DNA of 7,485 nucleotides from JADKCL01 sp031424495 (GTDB lineage: Bacteria > Bacteroidota > Bacteroidia > J057 > JADKCL01), in NCBI GenBank assembly GCA_031424495.1, contig JANPHP010000188.1, forward strand, positions 1 to 7,485, read 5' to 3'. Shown here one piece after another: positions 1 to 4,073 of the stretch; the first letter of the stretch is position 1; each line of letters opens with the position of its first letter. A model generated the notes under the pieces. That model was given only the letters and a program-made list of their open reading frames with translations. It had not been told where the DNA came from and searched no databases. The position numbers and the translations under genes were made by a program.

Positions 1-57
1 CAAGAATGCAACCAATTTTGAGACCAATTTGCCAAGTGGTGGGTAGTTTGCTGCGAT

Positions 58-96
58 GTCAATTCTCCCAGAATGCCCCATTTTGGCAGAATTGAC
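58..96. repeat. Imperfect inverted repeat (hairpin)
   Basis: GTCAATTCT at 58-66 is the exact reverse complement of AGAATTGAC at 88-96. Inside, after one C/C mismatch, CCAGAA (68-73) can pair with TTTTGG (81-86) using one G-T wobble, leaving a 7-base loop. That is about 15 pairs in 39 bp, more than expected by chance in a random stretch. No T-run follows on either strand, so it does not look like a simple terminator. A smaller perfect repeat, AGCTCG/CGAGCT, lies just downstream at 118-123 and 133-138. Function unknown. Confidence 0.6.
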
Positions 97-259
97 CACA
101 TTTAAGACACCGTGAGCAGCTCGAAAAGCAGGCGAGCTTGACAAAAATAAAATTCCTAGAAGACGATATTTTTTGGAAAGCAACACAGCTGCCTAGGCAC
201 TTATTTAGCATCATAGAGTTGGGGATGAATCACAGGTGCAGAAGGAAACGCTCTTTTAA

Positions 260-487
260 TGGAAATGGCAACGGGAAGCCGATGGGGGTAAGAATAGACA
301 ACTCGCCCGATGGGATGCCCTTGCCTACGAAAAGATAACCCGGCTTCCCGACGAAATCGGGATACCGGGCCTTTTCAATCCCTTTCAATGCAGCCTCAGT
401 TTCGAAGCAGGAAGCCGCAGAGAAAGCACGATCTTTGACGTAAAACTACGCTTTTGGAGATACTGTCGCAATAGTCGCGAGCGGTGA
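260..487 (+). other. Open frame without a start codon, possible gene remnant
   Basis: One plus-strand frame stays open from just after a TAA (257-259) to TGA (485-487), about 75 codons, with no ATG, GTG or TTG at its head. Its translation has a protein-like composition, for example ARWDALAYEKITRLPDEIG followed later by GLFNPFQC and DVKLRFWRYC. A second short protein-like stretch, MATTHRIDAFAVVMKEDWW..., runs 510-608. These could be the decayed end of a gene split by frameshifts, or chance. The hairpin at 339-369 lies inside the first frame and argues against ordinary coding. I recognise no family. Confidence 0.2.
339..376 (+). terminator. Candidate intrinsic terminator or REP-like hairpin
   Basis: CCCGG (339-343) pairs with CCGGG (365-369) and TCCCGA (346-351) pairs with TCGGGA (357-362), with a 2x2 internal loop and a 5-base apical loop. 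CCTTTTC follows directly on the plus strand. A GC-rich stem plus a short T-run fits an intrinsic terminator for plus-strand transcription. A TAA at 336-338 lies directly before the stem and closes a 66-codon frame (138-338) with a TTG start, but that frame is not convincing. The inner TCCCGA/TCGGGA arm could instead belong to a dispersed palindromic repeat. Confidence 0.4.
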
Positions 488-527
488 GTGGTGCCCATGA
501 TCGTTTGAGATGGCCACAACTCACCGC
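481..527. repeat. 47-bp near-perfect palindrome
   Basis: The 18-base left arm GCGGTGAGTGGTGCCCAT (481-498) and the right arm (510-527) are reverse complements at 16 of 18 positions, including the outer nine without a mismatch. The loop is 11 bases. As RNA or extruded single-stranded DNA this would be a long stable hairpin. No T-run follows. It sits in a gene-poor stretch, which suggests a REP-type palindrome, a protein-binding operator or a structured RNA. The sequence alone does not decide between them. Confidence 0.65.
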
Positions 528-744
528 ATCGACGCATTCGCCGTTGTGATGAAAGAGGACTGGTGGACGGGAGCGGCCTTGATGCTGCTATGCCCCAAGT
601 TTGGATAGTTCGACCCAACCGAAGATCACAAATCCCAATTTTGTTGATTGATTGAACTTCATGCGCCGCTCCCGGTTCGCTGCACTCTTCCTTTTTGCCA
701 ACCGATTGCTGCGATTCACAGATTATCTCCCTTTTTTATCCAAG

Positions 745-845
745 TCCCCTAATCTGGGGACGCGTTTCTCTGTAGTTGATTGGTGCGGGAGGCTGCCGCC
801 CGGTGGCCCCCGCATTATCTTGGTTTCTGACCTAGGTAGGAGACC
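745..845 (+). other. Cluster of three hairpins upstream of 894 gene
   Basis: Three stem-loops follow one another. (1) TCCCC 745-749 with GGGGA 756-760, 6-base loop. (2) TGCGGG 784-789 with CCCGCA 809-814, continued past a bulged A790 by GGCTGCC 791-797 with GGTGGCC 802-808 (two G-U pairs), 4-base loop. (3) GGTTTCT 822-828 with GGAGACC 839-845 (two G-U pairs); its loop includes most of the 8-base palindrome ACCTAGGT (830-837). The second hairpin is followed by TTATCTTGGTTT, so it could end transcription. Equally, the group could form the leader RNA of the gene starting at 894. No known riboswitch or RNA family was recognised. Confidence 0.4.
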
Positions 846-893
846 GAGCGCAATCAAAAGACAAGCGATTGAAAGCTATATATAAGGTATCCA

Positions 894-1205
894 GTGAATA
901 GAATCATCGACCCCATCGTGCGCGAAACGACCGACGCCTACGAGGCCATGATGGCAAATGAAGCGGCGCTAGACGAAAGTGTAGCCGCCTTTGTCCGCGC
1001 CAATTGCAATAAGAAAGGCATCGCTTTGAGGCGCATCAGCCGTTGTGGTTCTTGGTATCTGGAGGACATCGGCGGGAAACTGCTTCAATGCTGCGTAGTT
1101 CGGCTTTACTATCGTGGGCCGTTAGGCAAGAAGCGAACGAGCTTGCGGGAATATGCGATTCGATGTGGTGATCCCAAGGCAAAGGTGGTTGAACTCCTGG
1201 CTTAG
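894..1205 (+). CDS. Hypothetical protein, 103 aa
   Basis: Family not recognised. The frame is closed upstream by TGA at 870-872, so the first usable start is GTG at 894; AAGG a few bases upstream (884-887) is a weak ribosome-binding candidate. A later start would be ATG at 948 (Met19). The product is soluble with no signal peptide or membrane segment. The N-terminal part (about 1-35) is acidic and Ala-rich, probably helical. The C-terminal two thirds are basic with five cysteines (positions ~38, 51, 66, 67, 91) in no recognisable zinc-site spacing. Codon choice favours G/C third positions, which supports real coding. It lies 57 bp before another 103-codon gene on the same strand, so the two may be co-transcribed. 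Confidence 0.5.
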   Translation: MNRIIDPIVRETTDAYEAMMANEAALDESVAAFVRANCNKKGIALRRISRCGSWYLEDIGGKLLQCCVVRLYYRGPLGKKRTSLREYAIRCGDPKAKVVELLA

Positions 1206-1262
1206 AGAACCTCTCCCACACGCCGATTGAGCATCAAAATGGTGAAAACTAAGAAATAAGAC

Positions 1263-1574
1263 ATGGAAGCAGAGAGCGAGACATTGGAAAAAATTTCGGA
1301 TCTGGGACTGCCCAAGGGGCATCGTGAATTTGACTACAAGCGCAAGTTCAAATTCCGGGTGACCTTCAAGGCCACTGTGCGGGGAGCTGCAAAGGCTAGG
1401 GAAAGCAGCTTCTCCTACTATGACCTCGTATCGGCCCGGAAGTGCTACCGCGACATCCTCCTGGCCTTCTACAAGGGCAGGGAGATCGAGTCGTTTGCGG
1501 TCTGCCTGAACCACCACGGCTCGAAGAAATGGGAAAGGCCCATCCATGCGGAGGCCACCGACGAGGGCAGTTGA
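1263..1574 (+). CDS. Hypothetical basic protein, 103 aa
   Basis: Family not recognised. It starts at ATG 1263 and ends TGA 1572-1574. Third-position G/C is high and the composition is protein-like, so I treat it as real. The first ~20 residues are acidic (MEAESETLEKISDLG). The rest is rich in Lys, Arg and aromatic residues: KRKFKFRVTFKATVRGAAKA, then YYDLVSARKCYRDILLAFY, then a CLNHHGSKKWERP segment. The charge suggests nucleic-acid binding, but this is inference only. There is no signal peptide or membrane segment. It has the same length as the gene 57 bp upstream, but I see no clear sequence similarity between them. The polypyrimidine array tract begins about 70 bp after its stop. Confidence 0.6.
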   Translation: MEAESETLEKISDLGLPKGHREFDYKRKFKFRVTFKATVRGAAKARESSFSYYDLVSARKCYRDILLAFYKGREIESFAVCLNHHGSKKWERPIHAEATDEGS

Positions 1575-1642
1575 GACACACGGAATCGAATAGAGAACGT
1601 GTCGGTGAAGGTGGGAAATTTAGCAAAGCGGCAAATGTCTCC

Positions 1643-1729
1643 TTTTCGGATACTTTTCCACTTCTTTTCGCCTTCTTTTCCGATACTTTTGCTGTTTTGG
1701 TGTCTTCTTTTCCTCTACTTTTCCTCTTC
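1643..1729 (+). repeat. Pyrimidine-rich array 1, about 11-bp period
   Basis: TTTTC or TTTTG tracts start at 1643, 1654, 1665, 1676, 1687, 1695, 1708 and 1719. Most units are 11 bp and read TTTTCnnnTnC (TTTTCGGATAC, TTTTCCACTTC, TTTTCGCCTTC, TTTTCCGATAC, TTTTCCTCTAC, TTTTCCTCTTC). Two central units are 8 and 13 bp, so the phase slips there by one base overall. The plus strand is very poor in G and A. This is module 1 of three. It sits downstream of the 1263-1574 gene and about 40 bp before a GCGTCCACAA box. Confidence 0.8.
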
Positions 1730-1752
1730 TCATCGGCTTCTTTTTTTGAGCT

Positions 1753-1781
1753 GTGTCCCTTTCCAAAACGCGTCCACAAAA
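1753..1781 (+). repeat. Conserved 29-bp box, copy 1
   Basis: This box follows array 1. Aligned without gaps to copy 2 (2069-2097) it is identical at 25 of 29 positions. It ends in GCGTCCACAA (1770-1779) followed by AA. The same box follows all three arrays, which marks it as part of a repeated composite unit. The 3' half resembles a DnaA box only in TCCACA and does not fit the TTATCCACA consensus. Confidence 0.7.
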
Positions 1782-1881
1782 CAGGCTAGGTTTTCAATTC
1801 TGGAGTTCAGGCAGCGGCCATCGGAGTTGCAAGAATCAACCTTCATAGCCATCGATGCCGAGATTGCCTTTTGATGCATGA

Positions 1882-1920
1882 GCTTTCAAGCGACCCAAAA
1901 GCGTGTCGCTATTTCAGGAC
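1882..1920 (+). repeat. Conserved 39-bp box, copy 1
   Basis: This box precedes array 2. It matches 2121-2159 at 33 of 39 positions with no gap, ending in the shared TATTTCAGGAC. I could not find an equivalent box before array 1, where the 1263-1574 gene lies close by. Together with the 29-bp box it brackets the periodic array, so module 2 runs from about 1882 to 2097. Confidence 0.7.
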
Positions 1921-1938
1921 AAGTCAGCGGCAATGGCA

Positions 1939-2040
1939 TTCCGACACCTTTCCGACACTTTTCCTATTATTTCCGACACATTTCCGACACCTTCCCGACA
2001 TCCTTCCATACAAATCCCGACCCATTTCCGACACTTTTCG
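1939..2040 (+). repeat. Pyrimidine-rich array 2, 11-bp period
   Basis: The unit is close to TTTCCGACACN. CCGACA or a degenerate form of it starts at 1941, 1952, 1963, 1973, 1984, 1995, 2006, 2017, 2028 and 2039. Nine steps cover ten units, eight of them exactly 11 bp and one of 10. Several units are identical (1952, 1973, 1984 and 2028 carry CCGACAC) while others have drifted, so this is an old tandem array. The non-triplet period keeps several frames open on both strands, producing spurious reading frames. CC pairs recur once per helical turn. Confidence 0.85.
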
Positions 2041-2068
2041 GCTTGCCCCCTCGTACAACAAACGAATC

Positions 2069-2097
2069 GCGTACCTTTCCCAAAAGCGTCCACAAAA
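2069..2097 (+). repeat. Conserved 29-bp box, copy 2
   Basis: This is the second copy of the box that follows each array. It contains CTTTCCCAAAA and then GCGTCCACAA (2086-2095). It is 25/29 identical to copy 1 and 20/29 identical to copy 3, all without gaps. Its 3' end lies 23 bp before the next 39-bp box at 2121, so modules 2 and 3 are directly adjacent. Confidence 0.7.
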
Positions 2098-2120
2098 TCC
2101 AGCCGTCCTTTAGTGCTGAA

Positions 2121-2159
2121 GCATTCAAGGGACGCCAAAGCGTGTAGGTATTTCAGGAC
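2121..2159 (+). repeat. Conserved 39-bp box, copy 2
   Basis: This box precedes array 3 and is 33/39 identical to 1882-1920. The matching core includes AAAGCGTGT and TATTTCAGGAC. The gap from the box to the first array unit is 27 bp here and 18 bp in module 2. Confidence 0.7.
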
Positions 2160-2186
2160 GATCTTTGCTCAAAAATGAAAATGCCC

Positions 2187-2252
2187 TTTTCCTAGCTTTT
2201 CCTAGCTTTTCCAGCCTTTTCCTTCCTTTTCCTGGCTTTTCCTGGCTTTTCC
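2187..2252 (+). repeat. Pyrimidine-rich array 3, exact 10-bp period
   Basis: TTTTCC occurs seven times at exactly 10-bp spacing: 2187, 2197, 2207, 2217, 2227, 2237 and 2247. The unit is TTTTCC plus four variable bases: TAGC twice, AGCC, TTCC, TGGC twice. Adjacent identical pairs point to recent unit duplication. It is the most regular of the three arrays and differs from the 11-bp period of the other two, although it sits in the same bracket of conserved boxes. A short CCGAT/ATCGG hairpin follows at about 2251-2268. Confidence 0.88.
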
Positions 2253-2271
2253 GATGGGCGAAAATCGGGTT

Positions 2272-2300
2272 GTGTATCTTTGCTACCCGCGTCCACAAGG
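2272..2300 (+). repeat. Conserved 29-bp box, copy 3 (diverged)
   Basis: This is the third and most diverged copy, 20/29 identical to copy 2, with the GCGTCCACAA core (2289-2298) intact. It closes module 3. A weak GCTGG/CCAGC hairpin (2313-2328) follows, and the winged-helix gene begins about 80 bp downstream. Confidence 0.6.
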
Positions 2301-2378
2301 GCGAACTCATCGGCTGGGTGTTTCCAGCAAGCGTTCCCTATTCGAAGCATCACATCCAGCCTTTGAAAGCGGCAGGGA

Positions 2379-2702
2379 TTGGAGCTTTTTTCGGTCAAGG
2401 CCGATAGGTCAGTGACGGCATCTGTCAAGCAAGCGCAGCTTGCTGTACAACCTTCACCGCAGCATTATCCGACCGAACTGACCTGGAAAGACAAAATCCT
2501 TTTTGTGGTCAAGGAAGCTGGCAAGCCGATCCACGGCAAGGAGCTCGGGCCAGCGTTGCGGCGCTTGCAGCCACATGGTTTGAAATTCAGTGAACTTGAC
2601 AAAACGGTCTCGGTGCATCTCACGAAGCTGGTGCGAGATGGGGCGCTCGTGCGGATTAAGGTGAAGAAGCGGTCTGGATCGCTTTATGCGTTGTCAGACT
2701 GA
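2379..2702 (+). CDS. Small winged-helix (HARE-HTH-like) protein, 107 aa
   Basis: Residues ~33-106 read as a winged-helix DNA-binding domain. A first helix with WKDKILFVVKEAGKPIHGKEL resembles the 'A..vL.eagkPlh.keI' opening of HARE-HTH and related domains. A recognition-helix region KTVSVHLTKLVRDGALVR follows, then a wing KVKKRSGSLYAL. The family call rests on pattern only. The frame is closed by TGA at 2364-2366, leaving TTG at 2379 or GTG at 2412 (codon 12) as starts. The first ~30 residues look unstructured, so the GTG start is quite possible. There is no signal peptide. The gene directly follows the third array module and converges on the AraC-type gene 89 bp away. It may act on nearby DNA, which is inference. 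Confidence 0.65.
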   Translation: MELFSVKADRSVTASVKQAQLAVQPSPQHYPTELTWKDKILFVVKEAGKPIHGKELGPALRRLQPHGLKFSELDKTVSVHLTKLVRDGALVRIKVKKRSGSLYALSD

Positions 2703-2791
2703 TGCTATGATTCTAAAAAGGCAGACTAGTGATCTTATCGCTCGATGTCAATTGGCTTTTACCGATCCGATCAGCTCGAAACACGACAACA

Positions 2792-3331
2792 TCAATTTAC
2801 TTGCAAATAGCTTCTTACGGTCATTCCACTGATTTCACGAAACTGGCGAGAAAGGTGCTGCACACTACTGTATCCGAGCTTAACGGCAATCTCTACCAGC
2901 GTCAGATCGCGATTCAGAAGTAGTTGTTTGGCTTGCTCAATCCTTTGGGCGATAACGAACTTTTCCAGGGTCATACCCTCTTGCTTGGAAAATGCACGAC
3001 TAATGTGGGCATAAGACCTACCCGTTTGCGTCGAAATGTGGTGCGAAACATTCAGTCTGCTTTTTTGGAATTGGTCATCTTTGAACATCAAGAATACCAA
3101 GTGTTTCACCTGTTCGACCAATTGACCTTGCTTGTCCTTGAGAGAGAGAAAACCCACCGCTTCCAATTCGCATTCCAGCAAGGACATTCTAAGGCTATGC
3201 GGTTTTCTCAAGGTAGCGAAACCAAGCCTAAATTCAATCAATTCGACTCCGAGCTTCTCCAGTATCGCTGTCAGTTGCGGCGGACAATCACCCGATCTTA
3301 TGCCTTTCAGGCAAATCGTTATCTCTTCCAT
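2792..3331 (-). CDS. AraC-family regulator with degenerate HMA-like N-terminus
   Basis: This 179-residue protein has a C-terminal AraC/XylS helix-turn-helix domain (about 95-177): ISRAFSKQEGMTLEKFVIAQ, then LTLVEIAVKLGYSSVQHLSR, then QFREISGMTVRSYL. Known Bacteroidota proteins of this size join a ferredoxin-like heavy-metal (HMA) domain with a KNMVCxxC motif to such an HTH, and sit near copper genes. Here residues 1-62 keep the fold pattern (ITICLKGIRSGDCPPQLTAI ... LGVELIEFRLG ... LEAVGFL). The expected CxxC site reads I-R-S-G-D-C, so the first Cys is Ser13 and only Cys16 remains. The start is ATG at 3329-3331. It lies 72 bp downstream of the His-rich gene on the same strand, with a hairpin between them, and probably regulates the copper cluster. 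Confidence 0.88.
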   Translation of the reverse strand: MEEITICLKGIRSGDCPPQLTAILEKLGVELIEFRLGFATLRKPHSLRMSLLECELEAVGFLSLKDKQGQLVEQVKHLVFLMFKDDQFQKSRLNVSHHISTQTGRSYAHISRAFSKQEGMTLEKFVIAQRIEQAKQLLLNRDLTLVEIAVKLGYSSVQHLSRQFREISGMTVRSYLQVN

Positions 3332-3368
3332 GAATGTGATTTGGGGGATGAATACACAACAATCCTAA

Positions 3369-3387
3369 CTCCATGCGGGGCATGGAG
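3369..3387 (-). terminator. Perfect 8-bp hairpin between His-rich and regulator genes
   Basis: CTCCATGC (3369-3376) and GCATGGAG (3380-3387) form a perfect stem with a 3-base loop, 17 bases past the stop of the His-rich gene in the direction of transcription. The downstream minus-strand sequence TTAGGATTGTTG is only moderately T-rich, so termination would be partial. It could lower expression of the regulator relative to the upstream genes, protect the upstream mRNA 3' end, or serve as an operator. The last reading is weaker, because the arms lie inside the transcript. Confidence 0.45.
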
Positions 3388-3403
3388 AAACTGTCGTGTC
3401 ATC

Positions 3404-4069
3404 TCAAATCAGAAAGACTTGGAAGCGTTCACATCTGGAAAAGGGAGGGAGCGCTTCGTTTTCAGGAGGCTTGAAAGATGTAGCCTTCTCCTCCAGCGAT
3501 ATCAATACGACTTTGGGGAGATCGCAAAAGACAATCAGTGGAATTAGAGGCACGTTGATTGCCTCGTAGGTTTGGAAGTACGTGGGAGTCGAGAAAAAGC
3601 GCACGGAATCATCTATGCAGCAACTTTCAAGTTTTGTGATCCCATCATCGGCCACGATGGACTTGTTTTCGTCGGTCTGAGCCGGTTGCAAACTAGCGGC
3701 TAGATCGCTACGATGCTGCTGAGTTTGATCAGAAGCAGGCTCGACTTCATCCGTCGAAATGCTTCCTGCCTGCTCATGTTTGTGCAACGCATGGTCATGT
3801 CCATCGTTGGCGTGACTATGACCAGAGTCATGTGCATGATCATCATGTGCCAAGTGAGCCTTGGGATTTTCATTCGCCGTCTCAATTGGCTTGGAATGGC
3901 CGTGGCATAAATTGGTCTGGCGACAATCGTTCTTTGTGCTCCGCAGTTTTCCAATTAAGCACGACATTTCGACGAGGAACACCATGCAAAAAGGCAGCAA
4001 CAAACACAGGCTGTACACTAGCCTGAGTCGTTGCCTATTCTTGCAATATGTCTTCTTCACTGTTGCCAC
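3404..4069 (-). CDS. His-rich metal-binding membrane or secreted protein, 221 aa
   Basis: One N-terminal hydrophobic segment (about 16-39, LRLVYSLCLLLPFCMVFLVE) follows a basic start, so it is a signal peptide or membrane anchor. Residues 72-98 hold ten histidines in HxH and HxxH spacing (HDDHAHDSGHSHANDGHDH), a typical flexible Cu/Zn/Ni-binding loop. Other possible ligands are Cys49, Cys55, His56 and His58, and the pair Cys150-Cys151. A CC pair followed by a PP-containing tail (PPENEALPPF) and a final FQVFLI recall small Bacteroidota proteins near copper and heavy-metal efflux genes, an assignment from memory. The start is GTG at 4069, with a second GTG at 4060 also possible. Only 4 nt separate it from the upstream oxidase stop, so it is in the same operon. 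It probably buffers or passes on copper outside the cytoplasm. Confidence 0.8.
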   Translation of the reverse strand: MATVKKTYCKNRQRLRLVYSLCLLLPFCMVFLVEMSCLIGKLRSTKNDCRQTNLCHGHSKPIETANENPKAHLAHDDHAHDSGHSHANDGHDHALHKHEQAGSISTDEVEPASDQTQQHRSDLAASLQPAQTDENKSIVADDGITKLESCCIDDSVRFFSTPTYFQTYEAINVPLIPLIVFCDLPKVVLISLEEKATSFKPPENEALPPFSRCERFQVFLI

Positions 4070-4073
4070 TGAA

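Noticed and set aside
138..338. 66-codon plus-strand frame with TTG start ending just before a hairpin
   Set aside because: Weak start, odd composition (NGNGNG tract), no family resemblance, and a competing open frame overlaps its second half. Its stop next to the hairpin could be chance.
652..885. 77-codon plus-strand frame
   Set aside because: TTG start, no recognisable domain, and it runs through three strong hairpins. The region looks non-coding.
1121..1127. GTTAGGC resembling an integron attC core
   Set aside because: It lies inside a coding region, has no matching GCCTAAC partner at attC spacing, and no integrase is seen.
1939..2252. CRISPR array
   Set aside because: Repeat units of 10-11 bp with no separate spacers and no cas genes. 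The layout does not fit.
1753..2300. Replication origin with iterons and DnaA boxes
   Set aside because: GCGTCCACA shares only TCCACA with the TTATCCACA consensus, there is no AT-rich unwinding segment, and no replication initiator gene is in the window.
1396..2428. Lys/Glu-rich (minus) and Ser/Phe/Pro-rich (plus) frames across the arrays
   Set aside because: The 10-11 bp units lack stop codons in most frames, so several frames stay open on both strands at once. This is a by-product of the repeats.
2924..3547. 207-codon plus-strand frame
   Set aside because: Antisense shadow of the AraC-type regulator and the end of the His-rich gene, both of which have clear domain content.
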